DNA from: a bacterium
Lineage (GTDB): Bacteria; Desulfobacterota; Deferrisomatia; Deferrisomatales; Deferrisomataceae
Assembly (NCBI GenBank): GCA_027021615.1
Contig: JALUTY010000077.1
Coordinates: 1 to 64,000, forward strand
Direction of reading: 5' to 3'
DNA: 64,000 bases
Shown: positions 36,436-46,958 of the stretch, piece after piece
Position numbering within the stretch: position 1 is the stretch's first letter
How the letters are laid out: each line of letters begins with the position of its first letter
Translations under genes and position numbers: made by a program
Notes under the pieces: model-generated
The model's database searches: none
Told to the model about the DNA's origin: nothing
The model's input: the letters and a program-made list of their open reading frames with translations, nothing else

Positions 36436-38802
36436 TCACCTCAGCCGCCAAGACCGGCCCTTGTGCTCCACCCGCACCGAGAAGCCCCGGTACGCCGGAA
36501 GAAACGTGAGGGACGGAGGCGCCCGGCGATGCCCCGAGGCGAGCCGCAGCACCACCTGACGCCGCCGGAAGTCGTAGAACGCCCGGTAGGTCCCGTCGCC
36601 CACCCGGACCTCCGCCGGGAAGTGCCCGTCCATCCACGCGGCCAGGGGCGGAGCAAGGCCGGCCGGGACGAGATCGTCCTCGGTGAGCAGGGCCAGGTCT
36701 TCGCCGGAATCGAACCCCAGGGCCGCCAGGCGGGCCGTGACCCACGCCTCGTCCTCTTCTGGAACGTCCTCCTCCGGGGCCCAGGGGGCGAGGTTCGGGG
36801 GGAGGAGCCCGGTCCGGGCCAGGGCGGTTGCCCGGCGGATCGCGGCCAGGCCGGCCCGGACCCGGGGCCAGAGCCCCGGGAACACCCGTTCCTCGACCAG
36901 GGCGCGTACCAGGGCCTCCCGGGCGAGGGCCCCCCGGGGCACCTCCTCTCGCCGGGCCAGCACCTGGCCGGCGTGAACGGTCTCGATCTCGCAGACGATT
37001 CGGTCCTCACCGACCCGAATCCGCCCCGCCCGCTCCTCCCCCACCCCGGCCTCCACCAGCCAGGCCGGGGGCACCGGCATGGCCGCCAAGACGACCAACT
37101 GGGTCTTCCGGTACCCCGTCCCGACCGCCCGCACCTCCAGGGCGGCCAGGCACCGGTGCTCGGACGGATCCACGGCGCTCTCCCGGGCCAGCAGGGCCTC
37201 CCCCAGCCCGTTGGCCCAGGCCACGGCCTTCTTGCGGCGGCGGGCCACGTGGGCCGCCCGGGGATCGGCCCGCAGCACGGCCAGGGCCAGGGCCTTGCGG
37301 TCCCGTGGCCCCCCGCGGCGGGGGCCGGGCCCGGGCAGGCCGAAGGCCTCGCGCAGCTCCCTCCGGATCGTTCGGGCCTCGGCCAGCACGTGGCCGTGCA
37401 CCGGATGCACCCCGGCCCGCCCCTCCCGAACGGCCCGGACCAGGCCGACCGCGTCGCACCCCTCCTCCCGGAGGGGATCGCCCCGGGACGGCCCGGCGAA
37501 CACGGGCCGGCCCACGGCCAGGGCGGCCACCAGGTCCACGGCGTCTTCGAGGCACCCCAGGCGCTCGGCCTCCACCAGGATCGCGCCCAGGGGCGCGTCG
37601 AGCGGCAGGCCGAACAGCCTCCGCCCCCGCTCCGTGATCCGGCCCTGGGCGTTCAGGGCGCCGAGGGCGGCCAGGCCCTGGCGGGCCGCGTCCAAAGCGT
37701 AGGACTTGGGCGGGTCGAGGAACGGCAGGTCCTCGGGGGCCTCGCCGCAGGCCTCGGCCGCCAGGACCAGGGGCTCCAGGGCCTCCCGGTGGATCTCGGG
37801 GGGCGTGGTCTCCGACAGGATCGCCTCGGGGCTCCACAGCCGGTAGCACACCCCCGGCGCGGTGCGGCCGGCCCGGCCGGCCCGCTGCTCGGCGCCGTCC
37901 CGGGCCACCGGAAGCAGGGTCAGGAACCCCCGGCCGTTGTGGTACCGGGTGCGGCGCACGAGCCCCGAGTCGATCACCACGCCCACCCCGGGGATCGTGA
38001 GCGAGGTCTCGGCCACGTTGGTGGCCAGGATCACCCGCCGCCGCTCGGCCGGCCGGAACACCCGGCCCTGCTCCTCCAAGGACAGGCCGCCGTGGAGGGG
38101 CAGCACCTCCAGGTCCCGCCGGTTCGCGAGAGCCCGGGCCGCCGACGCGATCTCGGCCTTGCCCGGCAGGAACACCAGCACGTCGCCCGGGTCGTTCCGG
38201 GCCTGATCGAGCGCCTCGACGACCCGCTCCTCCAGCCCCCGGACGTCGGGCAGGAACGCCCGGCCGGGCACGTGGTGCACGCGTACGGGGAACCGCCGCC
38301 CTTCGGCCCGGAGCACCCGCCCTCCCAGGTGCCGCCCCACCCGGTCCGCATCCAGGGTGGCCGACATGACCACCAAACGGTGCCGGCCCCTGCGCAGGAG
38401 CAGGGCGAGCAGCAGATCGAGGTCCAGGCTGCGCTCGTGGAACTCGTCGAGCACCACCACCCCGAACCCCTCCAGCGGCCCCGAGGCGAGCCACCGGAGC
38501 ACCACCCCGGGCGTGGCGAACACGATCCGGGTCTGCGGCCCGGCCCGGTTCTCGGCGCGCACCACGTACCCCACGCCCCGGCCGAGGGGGGTGCGCTCCA
38601 GCTTGGCCACCCGTTCCGCCAGGGCCCGGCACGCGACCCGGCGGGGCTCCACCACCAGCACCCGGCCGGCGGCCGCAGCCCACCGGGGCACCTGGGTGGA
38701 CTTGCCGGTGCCGGTGGGCGCCGAGATCACGACCCTTCCCCCGGCCAGGGCCGCTTTGAAGTCGCCTGCCAGGGTGTCGATGGGAAGCCGTTCGTTTTCC
38801 AT
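36436..38802 (-). CDS. hrpB: ATP-dependent RNA helicase HrpB-type (DEAH family)
   Basis: 788 residues from the ATG at 38802. Helicase motifs: Walker A ISAPTGTGKSTQVP (about 27-40), the DEAH-box variant DEFHERS (about 120), SATLD, and the C-terminal helicase part with TNVAETSLTIPGV and QRAGRAGRTAPGVCYRL. A helicase-associated domain and the HrpB C-terminal domain follow. The family processes RNA, but a specific substrate is known in few bacteria. A longer frame upstream runs into family I repeat copy C and is not coding. Confidence 0.93.
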   Translation of the reverse strand: MENERLPIDTLAGDFKAALAGGRVVISAPTGTGKSTQVPRWAAAAGRVLVVEPRRVACRALAERVAKLERTPLGRGVGYVVRAENRAGPQTRIVFATPGVVLRWLASGPLEGFGVVVLDEFHERSLDLDLLLALLLRRGRHRLVVMSATLDADRVGRHLGGRVLRAEGRRFPVRVHHVPGRAFLPDVRGLEERVVEALDQARNDPGDVLVFLPGKAEIASAARALANRRDLEVLPLHGGLSLEEQGRVFRPAERRRVILATNVAETSLTIPGVGVVIDSGLVRRTRYHNGRGFLTLLPVARDGAEQRAGRAGRTAPGVCYRLWSPEAILSETTPPEIHREALEPLVLAAEACGEAPEDLPFLDPPKSYALDAARQGLAALGALNAQGRITERGRRLFGLPLDAPLGAILVEAERLGCLEDAVDLVAALAVGRPVFAGPSRGDPLREEGCDAVGLVRAVREGRAGVHPVHGHVLAEARTIRRELREAFGLPGPGPRRGGPRDRKALALAVLRADPRAAHVARRRKKAVAWANGLGEALLARESAVDPSEHRCLAALEVRAVGTGYRKTQLVVLAAMPVPPAWLVEAGVGEERAGRIRVGEDRIVCEIETVHAGQVLARREEVPRGALAREALVRALVEERVFPGLWPRVRAGLAAIRRATALARTGLLPPNLAPWAPEEDVPEEDEAWVTARLAALGFDSGEDLALLTEDDLVPAGLAPPLAAWMDGHFPAEVRVGDGTYRAFYDFRRRQVVLRLASGHRRAPPSLTFLPAYRGFSVRVEHKGRSWRLR

Positions 38803-38861
38803 GGAACTTCCGTCGTTGGTCGTCAGTCGTTGGTCGTCGGTCTGGGGCCTTCGGTCCGCCG

Positions 38862-39091
38862 GTCTGTTACGCAAAAACGTACATCCATTCCGGGGAGGGG
38901 CTGGGGGCTCCGACGAAGCGCGACGACCGAGCAGCTCGGGCCGACCGGCGCCAGGGGAGCGGCCGCGGCGCGTGCTCTCACGCGCCGCAGCGGACCGCGC
39001 CGAGGCGGCCCCTGCGAGGCCGTTCAGCGAAGGAGGGGCCCCCAGCCCCACCCCCTCGGGGAATGCACGAATTTACGAACCACGCCACTAG
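38862..39091 (+). repeat. Family I structured element, copy C
   Basis: Core begins GGGGCTGGGGGCTCCG and ends CCCCCAGCCCCACCCC, with the central hairpin GCGGCGCGTG-CTCT-CACGCGCCGC identical to copy B. The right end is CACTAG at 39086-39091; the left end is eroded. It lies between the divergent hrpB and the small gene at 39230. The tract 38815-38865 just before it is low-complexity (TCGTTGGTCGTCGGTC). Confidence 0.85.
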
Positions 39092-39229
39092 TCCGCAGGG
39101 GCCTGAGGGGGCTTCCAGCCCGAAAGTCCTCCGCAACGTTGACTTTGGGCTCCGGGGAGTTTAGCAAGGAACCTCGGCCCGGTTCATGGGGGCCGCAGAC
39201 CGGAGACCGACGACCGGAGACCGACCCCT

Positions 39230-39475
39230 ATGGAGATCGTGCGGGGACGGCTATACAGGGTGGTGGTGGAGTACCCCTGGGGCCGGAAGGTCGAGGTCCT
39301 GACCCGGGAGGTGGTGCGCGAGGCCGACGGAACGGTGCGGTGGGCCGACGGCGGCGCGTGGGCCCGCCTCGACGTGGTGATCGGAGAGACCGCGGACCGG
39401 GTGACGGGCTGGCACGAGGGGCACACCGACGTCACGGTCCGGATCGAGCCCGCGGGACGGGAGGAGGAACGGTGA
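39230..39475 (+). CDS. Small conserved-looking protein of unknown function
   Basis: 81 residues (MEIVRGRLYRVVVEYPWGRK...), acidic-basic mixed, beta-rich, with no signal peptide or known motif. Its stop overlaps the GTG start of the aldo/keto reductase gene by three bases within GTGA, and GAGGAGG for that gene lies in its last codons. It is therefore likely a real gene translated in coupling with the reductase. I do not recognise a family. Confidence 0.6.
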   Translation: MEIVRGRLYRVVVEYPWGRKVEVLTREVVREADGTVRWADGGAWARLDVVIGETADRVTGWHEGHTDVTVRIEPAGREEER

Positions 39476-40590
39476 ACCATCGAATACTGGGACGAACCGG
39501 GCTACGGGTGTCGGCCCTGGGGCTGGGGTGCATGCGCCTGCCCACTGTGGGGGGCGACGAGACCCGGATCGACGAGCCCGCGGCCGGGGCGCTGGTGCGT
39601 CGCGCCCTGGAGCTGGGGGTGAACTACCTGGACACGGCCTACCCCTACCACGGCGGCGAGAGCGAGCGGTTCCTGGGCCGGGTCCTGGCAGGGGGCTTGC
39701 GGGACCGGGTGCTTCTGGCCGACAAGATGCCGCCTTGGTTCGTGAACGAGCCGGCCGACCTGGAGCGGATCTTCGGCGAGCAGTTGGACCGGCTCCGCAC
39801 CGACCGGATCGACCTGTACCTGCTCCACAGCCTGAACCGCCGGTTCTGGAAGCGGTTCCGGGAGCTCGGCGCGCTGGAGTTCCTGGAGCGCAAGCGCCGC
39901 GAGGGCCGGATCCGGTCCGTGGGGTTCTCGTTCCACGACCGGCTCCCCGTGTTCCACGAGATCGTGGACGCCTACGACTGGGACTTCTGCCAGGTGCAGT
40001 ACAACTACATGGACGAGGAGGTCCAGGCCGGCACCGAGGGGGTCCGGTACGCCGCCCGCAAGGGGCTCGGGGTCGTGGTGATGGAGCCCCTGCGCGGCGG
40101 CCGGCTGGCCCGGGCCGAGGGGCCGGGCTTGTCGGAGATCTGGCAGGGCACCGACCCCGCGGCCACGGCCCTGCGGTGGGTGTGGAGCCACCCCGAGGTT
40201 TCGGTGGTGTTGAGCGGCATGGGCCGGGTGGCCGAGCTCGTGGCCAACGCCCGGGCGGCCGACCGCTCGGCCGAACCGCTGGGGCCCGAGTTGGAGGGAC
40301 GGATCCGCCGGGCCCGGGAGTGGTACCGCCAGCGGGTGCGGGTGGCTTGCACCTACTGCCAGTACTGCCTCCCTTGCCCGGAAGGGGTGAACATCCCTCG
40401 CATCTTCGAGCTGGTAAACGACGCGAGCATGTTCGAGGACTGGAAGGCCGTGCGGCGGCGGTACCGGCGGTTCACCCCTGCGGACGAGCGTGCGGACAAC
40501 TGCGTGGCCTGCGGGGCGTGCGAGGAGGCCTGCCCCCAGGGCATCGCGATCATCGAGGAGCTCCGGAAGGCCCACCAAGACCTGGGGTGA
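39472..40590 (+). CDS. Aldo/keto reductase with C-terminal 4Fe-4S ferredoxin domain
   Basis: 372 residues from a GTG at 39472 (GAGGAGG upstream). An aldo/keto reductase barrel (about 1-285) opens NHRILGRTGLRVSALGLGCMRLP. It keeps the catalytic Asp/Tyr pair in FLDTAYPYH-like YLDTAYPYHGGESE and the Lys in VLLADKMPPW. The C-terminus has Cys-rich cluster motifs: CTYCQYCLPCPEGVNIPRIF and NCVACGACEEACPQGI. This fusion class is common in anaerobes and likely uses NAD(P)H with ferredoxin-linked electrons. The substrate is unknown. Confidence 0.9.
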   Translation: MNHRILGRTGLRVSALGLGCMRLPTVGGDETRIDEPAAGALVRRALELGVNYLDTAYPYHGGESERFLGRVLAGGLRDRVLLADKMPPWFVNEPADLERIFGEQLDRLRTDRIDLYLLHSLNRRFWKRFRELGALEFLERKRREGRIRSVGFSFHDRLPVFHEIVDAYDWDFCQVQYNYMDEEVQAGTEGVRYAARKGLGVVVMEPLRGGRLARAEGPGLSEIWQGTDPAATALRWVWSHPEVSVVLSGMGRVAELVANARAADRSAEPLGPELEGRIRRAREWYRQRVRVACTYCQYCLPCPEGVNIPRIFELVNDASMFEDWKAVRRRYRRFTPADERADNCVACGACEEACPQGIAIIEELRKAHQDLG

Positions 40591-40695
40591 GCCTCTCCGT
40601 CACCATGAAGGCAAAGGAGGCGAACGGGCGGGCGCGCTGTCTGAGTGAGCCGCTCTCACCCCTCCGGCACCGGCCGCCCCGGTGTCGGCCGGGCT

Positions 40696-42219
40696 TCAGG
40701 CGACCCGGAACTGGGAGGTGAGCTCTCGCATCTCCTCGGCTTGTGATGCCACGGTCTCGGCGGTGGCCGCGACCTCGGAGCTGGCCCCCATGGTCTGGGC
40801 CACACCCTTGGCGATCTCGTCCATGTTGACGGCCATCTCCCGGATGGTGGTCGAAAGCTGCTCGGTCGCCTCAGCGATCTGCCGGGCCTGGTCGGCGGCA
40901 TCGACCACCTTGCCTTCGATCTCCCGGATCGAGCGGCCGGCCTTCTCACCCAGGTCCTTGCTTCGGGAGACGGTGGACATCCCCTCGTCGATGGCGCCCA
41001 CCGCCCGCCGGCTCTCCTGCTGAATCCGGGTGATGGTGGCCTCGATCTCCTGGGTGGCCTTCACGGTTTTTCCGGCGAGTTCCCTCACCTCCGCAGCCAC
41101 CACCCCGAACCCTTTTCCGTGCTCACCTGCCCGGGCCGCCTCGATGGCCGCGTTCAGCGCCAGCAGGTTGGTCTGGGTTGCGATCTCTTGGATCACCTGG
41201 ACGATGTTGCCGATCTTCTCGGTTTCTCCGCCCAAAGCGCGCACGGTCGAGGCCGCGTGCTCCACCACCCGGGAGATCTCATTCATCGCCGCCACCGTCT
41301 CGGCGATCACCTCCCCCCCCTGAGTGGCGGAGCGCCGGGCTTCCTCCGTGGCCTCGTCCACGGCCCGGGCATTCCGGGCCACGTCTTGAACGGTGGTGCT
41401 CATCTCTTGGGCTCCGGCCGCCACCTCACGGGACTGGGCCGAGATCTCTTCGGTGCTGGAAGCGATGTGGCTCGTGGTGGCCGACAACTCCTCCGAGACG
41501 GAGGCCAACCCCTGGCTCGCGTCCGAGGCCTGGATCACCAGGGTCCGGAGGGTCTCGATCATGGCATTGGCCGAGGTGGCCACCGCGCCAATCTCGTCGT
41601 CACTCCCCACATCGAGGGTCACCGTGACGTCCCGCTCGGCCACCCGCTGCAGCCGCTCCGCCACGTACCGCAACGGGGTTGCCACCTTGGTGAGAAGAGT
41701 CCGCCACACCACCCCCACGGCTGCCAGAATGGAGAGGGTTACGATCGAGAGCGCCACCAGGAACCAGGTGACCTTGCCCCTGCTGAACCTCTCGGCCGCA
41801 AACACCGCCTCGTTCGTCAACCCGAAGTACCTCTCGCTGTCCTCCACGACTCGGCCCCAAAGGGAAGGGTCTGAGCGCGCCTTGAGGACGGCACGCCGGA
41901 GCCGTTTCCAGGCCTTTTGGACCGCCCTCATCCTCTCCCGGTACGCAGAGTCCGTGGCCGGGGGAAGCCTCAGATCCTCGTCCCCCTGGATTAGGCCGGC
42001 CACCAGGCGATCCAGCTTGGCCATGAGCTTGTCGTTGGGCCGGCCCGCCATTTCCAGCTTCACGAGGCGCTGGGTGGCTCCGCGCACGATCCCCGTGTGG
42101 TTCACCACCCGGCCGTCGTACTCCATGCTCCGCACCTGCAGTAGGGCTCCCAACGCCCCTACGACAACTGCCACAACGATCGCCCCCATCGACAGGCTCA
42201 TGCGGGTCGCGATGTTCAC
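40696..42219 (-). CDS. Methyl-accepting chemotaxis protein
   Basis: 507 residues from a GTG at 42219 (GAGAGG upstream). An N-terminal helix (about 10-28), then a short periplasmic part with a PilJ/NarX-like stretch [19 protein letters not shown], a second helix (about 155-175), a HAMP region, and the MCP signalling domain. The conserved hairpin is [37 protein letters not shown]. It senses an unknown ligand and controls CheA. No che genes are near. It is an orphan receptor gene facing the reductase gene tail to tail. Confidence 0.92.
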   Translation of the reverse strand: MNIATRMSLSMGAIVVAVVVGALGALLQVRSMEYDGRVVNHTGIVRGATQRLVKLEMAGRPNDKLMAKLDRLVAGLIQGDEDLRLPPATDSAYRERMRAVQKAWKRLRRAVLKARSDPSLWGRVVEDSERYFGLTNEAVFAAERFSRGKVTWFLVALSIVTLSILAAVGVVWRTLLTKVATPLRYVAERLQRVAERDVTVTLDVGSDDEIGAVATSANAMIETLRTLVIQASDASQGLASVSEELSATTSHIASSTEEISAQSREVAAGAQEMSTTVQDVARNARAVDEATEEARRSATQGGEVIAETVAAMNEISRVVEHAASTVRALGGETEKIGNIVQVIQEIATQTNLLALNAAIEAARAGEHGKGFGVVAAEVRELAGKTVKATQEIEATITRIQQESRRAVGAIDEGMSTVSRSKDLGEKAGRSIREIEGKVVDAADQARQIAEATEQLSTTIREMAVNMDEIAKGVAQTMGASSEVAATAETVASQAEEMRELTSQFRVA

Positions 42220-42475
42220 GGCCACACCTCTCTTTCGTGAATCTGGCTGCAGGACACCTTCACTTGGATCGCGGCCTTGTCCGGTGCCGTCCCCCGAACG
42301 GGCCCCGAACTCCCCCGCGGTCGGAAAAGCGAGCCTTAGGGCTCGCTCGACACCGCCCCCGGTGCCGCCCTTGAAGATTATCGACTTTCGCCGGAAAAAC
42401 TTTACGGCCACGTCTCCGCGGCTCGTCGGCCGGGCAAGTCGGAAGGCGACCCGCAACCCGCCCCTTGCGGACGGA

Positions 42476-43150
42476 TCACCTCAACAGGCGGACGATCGCG
42501 TCGTCGATGTCGGAGGGTGCCACGCCGGCGTCGTGGAACAAGGAGCCCCAGGTGGCCTTGCCCGCCCTCACCCTCTCCAGAACCCCCACCGGATCCTTCC
42601 CCGTGAGGCGGGCCAGCAGGCCAGCGGCCACAGTCTCGGCGTCCGAGGCGCCTGCGGCCCGAAGGGCAGCGATCCGCTCCCGCGGCACGCCCATTCGGGT
42701 CGCAAGGGTCTCGTCCACCACGGCCGGGGCCGGGTCCTTGCCGGCCGAAACCAACGCCCCCACCCTTCCCCCGATTCGGGTCGGGTCGTACCCCAGCCGC
42801 TCCAGCGCCCGGGCCCACGAGCCGGTGCGGCCACGGGCCGCGAGCAGGTCGTCGACCCGCAGCTTCGTGGCCGCAGCCAGGCCGTGGGCCGCCCAAAGGG
42901 TCTCGGGCGCGGTCCCGGTCATGAGCGAGCGCACCACGGTTCCCTTGGACACCCCGAACACGGCCGCCAGCAGGGAGTTACGAGAGGTGGCCAGCACGTA
43001 AGTGTCGGCCGCCGCTGGGCGGGCCGGATCGTAGCTCCGATCCCGGAAGCAGTGGCAACTCACCGTGGACGCAGCCCACGCAAAAGTGCTCCCCCCCAGC
43101 CCCAGCCCGATCACGGCCCCGACCAGGACGCTGCGAAACGAAACGGCCAT
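42476..43150 (-). CDS. Exported protein of unknown function with CHCF motif
   Basis: 224 residues. A signal peptide ([19 protein letters not shown]) is followed directly by [13 protein letters not shown], a close pair of cysteines near the mature N-terminus. The rest is Ala/Gly-rich and helical, with repeats of a pattern like [28 protein letters not shown] and [21 protein letters not shown] precedes the ATG. I cannot name a family. The CxC next to His could bind metal or form a disulfide; it is not a CxxCH haem site. Confidence 0.7.
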   Translation of the reverse strand: MAVSFRSVLVGAVIGLGLGGSTFAWAASTVSCHCFRDRSYDPARPAAADTYVLATSRNSLLAAVFGVSKGTVVRSLMTGTAPETLWAAHGLAAATKLRVDDLLAARGRTGSWARALERLGYDPTRIGGRVGALVSAGKDPAPAVVDETLATRMGVPRERIAALRAAGASDAETVAAGLLARLTGKDPVGVLERVRAGKATWGSLFHDAGVAPSDIDDAIVRLLR

Positions 43151-43641
43151 CGGATACCTCCTGCATTGAAACGGGCCAAACGGCCCGGTCGCGGTAACGG
43201 CCCCAGGTTACTCGACCTGCCGGCCCAGGGCCATGACCGGGGTCAAGGGTGGGGTCAGCTGGGAAGCTAGGAAGCTGGGAGGCTGGGAAGCTTAAGAACC
43301 TCCGTGATCTCCAAGCGTTTCAACCTGGCGACGCCTCTTTGGCGTCTACTCACGATCCGGGGGCATGAGTCCCAGGGGCCAGAATTCAGAAGTCGGTGGA
43401 CAGGGAGAAGGCTCTTCGCTGCCCGGCTCCGCAGGGGCCTGACGATATTTCCGAGGAACTTCGGGCCAGAGAGAACCTCTCATGGTTTTCTAATTCGCGA
43501 CTAATGCCTTCCTAAAGTTGAGATGACATCTTGAGGGGCCGGTTGTTTTTTCCACGGGGTTCTGCCATCGCCGGCATGGGGTTGCGGACCTGCCCATACC
43601 TCCTTTCCCGGGTTTGGTGTGGACATCTTGAGGAGGACGTC
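43151..43641. other. Divergent intergenic region with low-complexity tract
   Basis: This 491-base gap lies between the CHCF gene and the GldA-like gene and should hold both promoters. Around 43259-43300 is a tract of GGAAGCTAGGAAGCTGGGAG type that recurs in other gaps (10861, 47365, 56231, 62258). The fragment CGCAGGGGCCTGA (about 43430) also occurs at 39094. No gene or clear promoter is recognised. Confidence 0.5.
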
Positions 43642-44610
43642 ATGATCCAAGCCGAGAACCTCACCAAGTACTACGGGGATGTGCGCGCCTTGGACGGCGT
43701 GTCGTTCCATGTGGATCAGGGTGAGATCGTGGGGCTCCTGGGGCCGAACGGCGCCGGGAAGACCACGGCCATGAAGATTCTCACCTGCTTCATGCCCCCC
43801 ACCTCGGGAACCGCGCGGGTGGCCGGGCACGACATCTTCGAGGAGCCCCTCAAGGTCAAGCGCAACGTGGGCTACCTGCCCGAAGAGCCGCCCGTCTACC
43901 CGGAACTCACGGTACAGGAGTACCTGTCGTACGCCGGCCGGCTCAAGGGGCTCGGGGGCGTGGACCTGAAGCGGGCCATGGGCCTGGCCATGGAGAAGTG
44001 CGGCGTGGACCACGTGGCTCGGCGGCTGATCGGGAACCTGTCGAAGGGGTACCGCCAGCGGGTGGGCCTGGCTCAGGCCCTTTTGCACAACCCACCGGTC
44101 CTGATCCTGGACGAGCCCACGGTGGGGCTGGACCCGGTGCAGATCCTGGAGATCCGGACGCTCATCAAGGACCTGGCCCAGGAACACACGGTAATCCTCT
44201 CGACCCACATCATGCAGGAGGTGGAGGCGGTGTGCGGCCGGGTCATCATCATCAACGAGGGCCGGATCGTGGCGGTGGACACGGCCGACAACCTGCGCAC
44301 CCAGATGGGCACGAGCCGCAGGATCCTGATCCGGGTGGCCCGGCCCAGCCCGGACCTGGTGCAGAAGCTCATGGCTCTGGACGGGGTGCTGGACGTGGAG
44401 GCCGAGGACGACGGCCGGGTGCGCATCGAGAGCCAGCTCGACCGGGACACGCGTGAGGACGTGGCCCGGGTGGCGGTGGAGAGCGGCGTCGGCCTGCTTG
44501 AGCTCACCGGCGTGGCGGTGAGCCTGGAGGAGGTGTTCCTGAAACTCACCACTGAGGACGTGGATCACAACGTGGACACGGCCTTCGACGCCGCGGAGGG
44601 AACGGCATGA
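43642..44610 (+). CDS. ABC transporter ATP-binding protein (GldA-like)
   Basis: 322 residues from the ATG at 43642 (GAGGAGG upstream). Walker A LLGPNGAGKTT (about 35-45), signature LSKGYRQRVGLAQALLHNPPVLILDEPTVGLDP (about 133-165) and switch STHIMQEVE are intact. The K in LSKGYRQR and the DRI/ABC-2-export style place it with GldA-type ATPases. It energises the permease encoded next (four-base ATGA overlap). In Bacteroidetes GldA-F-G serves gliding; here, in a different phylum, the job is unknown. Confidence 0.92.
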   Translation: MIQAENLTKYYGDVRALDGVSFHVDQGEIVGLLGPNGAGKTTAMKILTCFMPPTSGTARVAGHDIFEEPLKVKRNVGYLPEEPPVYPELTVQEYLSYAGRLKGLGGVDLKRAMGLAMEKCGVDHVARRLIGNLSKGYRQRVGLAQALLHNPPVLILDEPTVGLDPVQILEIRTLIKDLAQEHTVILSTHIMQEVEAVCGRVIIINEGRIVAVDTADNLRTQMGTSRRILIRVARPSPDLVQKLMALDGVLDVEAEDDGRVRIESQLDRDTREDVARVAVESGVGLLELTGVAVSLEEVFLKLTTEDVDHNVDTAFDAAEGTA

Positions 44611-45371
44611 GCCGGGTACTGACGATCGCGGGTAAGGAACTCCGGACGTACCTGGTCTCGCCCATGGCCTGGGTGGTGGCCACGGTGTTCCTGGGGATCA
44701 GCGGGCTTCTGTTCTACAACATCATCACCTGGTACAGCATGCAGAGCTTCCAGCTCATGCGCATGCCCCAGATGGGCGGACACGTGAACATAAACCGGAT
44801 GGTGTTCCAGCCCACGTTCCAGAACATGGCCGTGACGCTCCTTCTCCTGGTGCCCATCGTGACGATGCGTTTGCTGGCCGAGGAGAAGAGGAATCGGACG
44901 GCCCAGCTCCTGTTCACATCGCCGGTGCGGCTGGGCGAGATCGTGGCCGGCAAGTTCTTGGCCGCTGTGGCCCTGCTGGGGGGCATGCTGCTCGTCACCG
45001 TGTACATGCCGCTCCTGGTCTGGGCTTACGGCACCATGGATTGGGGCCCGATCTTCTCGGGGTACCTCGGCATGCTGCTCCTGATCGGCGCGTTCGTGGC
45101 CATGGGTCTGTTCGCGTCGAGCCTGACCGAGAACCAGATCATCGCGGCGGTGCTCACCTTCGGCATCCTGCTGGTGTTCTGGCTCCTGGGCTGGGCGGCC
45201 GAGCTGGGCGGAGACTTCGCCAAGGTGTTCGAGCATCTGTCGATCATCACCCATCTCGAAGGGTTCCTGAAGGGGGTGGTCGAGGTAAAGGACGTGGTCT
45301 ACTACGTCTCGGTGGCGGCCTTCGGGCTGTTCCTGACCCACCGGGTTCTCGAGTCGAACCGCTGGAGGTGA
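44607..45371 (+). CDS. ABC-2 type permease (GldF-like)
   Basis: 254 residues with six predicted membrane helices: TIAGKELRTYLVSPMAWVVATVFL at the start, then LLLLVPIVTMRLLAEEKRNRTAQLLFTSPV, the ABC-2 signature where the helix pair meets the cytoplasmic loop. It partners the ATPase upstream. The next gene starts four bases after its stop. Confidence 0.9.
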   Translation: MSRVLTIAGKELRTYLVSPMAWVVATVFLGISGLLFYNIITWYSMQSFQLMRMPQMGGHVNINRMVFQPTFQNMAVTLLLLVPIVTMRLLAEEKRNRTAQLLFTSPVRLGEIVAGKFLAAVALLGGMLLVTVYMPLLVWAYGTMDWGPIFSGYLGMLLLIGAFVAMGLFASSLTENQIIAAVLTFGILLVFWLLGWAAELGGDFAKVFEHLSIITHLEGFLKGVVEVKDVVYYVSVAAFGLFLTHRVLESNRWR

Positions 45372-45374
45372 GCC

Positions 45375-46928
45375 ATGGCAACCGAGCTTCGCCCCCGGGC
45401 GACCATGAAGGTTTCGAGCAAAGTGGCAGGTATCGTCGGTGCGCTGTTCGTACTGGCGAGCCTGTTCGTGACCGAGTACTACCCCACCCAGAAGGCCCTG
45501 CTGTGGATCCTGGGCATGGTGGGCGGCGCAGCCCTCCTGTTCTTCTTCGTGGCCGAGCACCGCCTGCTGGTGCGGGCCCCGGGAACCCGGGCCGCCCGAC
45601 ACGGCGCCAACGCCGCAGCCATCACGCTGGCGTTCCTCGGCATTCTGGTGATCGTGAACGTGCTGTCGATCCGGCACAACGAGAAGTGGGACCTCACCGA
45701 GCAAAAGATCTACACCCTGTCGGACCAGACCCTGAAGGTGCTCAAGGACCTCGACAAGGACGTGACGGTCACCGCCTTCTTCTCGGACGGCTCCGAGGAG
45801 CGGGCCAAGATTAAGGACCTGCTGGACCGGTACGCGGACGAGACGCCCCGGCTCAAGGTCACCTATGTGGACCCGGACAGGAATCCGGGCCTGGCCCACC
45901 AGTACGGCATCCGCCAGTACGGCACCACGGTGTTCGAGGCCGGGGCCAACACCCACCGGATCACCGAGGTCAGCGAGGAGGCCCTCACGAACGCCCTGGT
46001 CAAGGTGACCCGCGAGGGAAAGAAGACGATCTACTTTCTCACGGGCCATGGCGAGCACTCCGTCGAGGACACCCAGCGCTCCGGCTACCTCGAGGCCAAG
46101 AAGGCCTTGGAGGACCAAGGGTTCGCGGTCAAACAGCTGCTCCTCCTGAAGGAGGGCCAGGTGCCCAAGGACTGCGACGTGCTGGTGGTGGCCGGTCCCA
46201 CCAAGCCGTTCCTTGACAAGGAGATCAAGGCGATCCGTACCTACCTGGACGGCGGCGGCAAGATGATGGTGCTGCTGGACCCTCAGGTGAAGACCGGCCT
46301 GGAGCCCCTTCTCGAGACCTGGGGCGCCGCGCTCCGGGACGACGTGGTCATCGACACCATGAGCCGGCTGTTCGGTGGCTCCTACACCACACCGATCGTG
46401 ACCGAGTACCCCCGTCACGAGATCACCCAGGACTTCCGGCTGGCCACGTTCCTGCCGATGGCCCGGAGCATCGACCGGGCCAAGAGCCTGCCCGAGGGGG
46501 TTCGGTTCCAACCGATCGCCCGGACCTCGAGCCAGGCCTGGGGCGAGACCGACCTATCGAACCCCAAGGCCTCGTTCGATCCGGCCCAGGACTACCGGGG
46601 CCCGCTCACCCTGGCCGCGCTGCTCGAGAAGACCCAGGGCAAGGGGGACGACAAAGCCGAGTCCCAGCTGCTCATCGTGGGCGACTCGGACTTCGCGGAC
46701 AACACCTACTTCAACTTCTCCGGCAACGGCGACCTGTTCCAGAACATGGTCAGCTACCTGGCCAAGGAGGAGGACCTGATCTCGATCCGGCCCAAGGACA
46801 CCAAGCCCCAGCCCCTGGTACTGAGCCGAGCCCAGGCGGCCACCCTATTTTACGCCAGCGTGGTGGTGGGCCCCGCGGTCCTGGTGCTGGCCGGTTTGGG
46901 GATCTGGTGGCGTCGTCGAAACCTGTAG
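45375..46928 (+). CDS. GldG-like ABC transporter auxiliary protein
   Basis: 517 residues. Two N-terminal membrane helices (about 17-36 and 40-60) and one near 75-95 precede a large extracytoplasmic domain with NEKWDLTEQKIYTLSDQTLKVLKDL (the GldG opening) and YFLTGHGEHSVEDTQRSGY. A final helix lies near residue 495-512. The domain is the ABC-transporter auxiliary type found with GldA/GldF. It probably assists substrate handling or polymer export at the membrane. Confidence 0.88.
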   Translation: MATELRPRATMKVSSKVAGIVGALFVLASLFVTEYYPTQKALLWILGMVGGAALLFFFVAEHRLLVRAPGTRAARHGANAAAITLAFLGILVIVNVLSIRHNEKWDLTEQKIYTLSDQTLKVLKDLDKDVTVTAFFSDGSEERAKIKDLLDRYADETPRLKVTYVDPDRNPGLAHQYGIRQYGTTVFEAGANTHRITEVSEEALTNALVKVTREGKKTIYFLTGHGEHSVEDTQRSGYLEAKKALEDQGFAVKQLLLLKEGQVPKDCDVLVVAGPTKPFLDKEIKAIRTYLDGGGKMMVLLDPQVKTGLEPLLETWGAALRDDVVIDTMSRLFGGSYTTPIVTEYPRHEITQDFRLATFLPMARSIDRAKSLPEGVRFQPIARTSSQAWGETDLSNPKASFDPAQDYRGPLTLAALLEKTQGKGDDKAESQLLIVGDSDFADNTYFNFSGNGDLFQNMVSYLAKEEDLISIRPKDTKPQPLVLSRAQAATLFYASVVVGPAVLVLAGLGIWWRRRNL

Positions 46929-46958
46929 TTCAGGGGACAGAAGACAGAAGCAGAAAAA

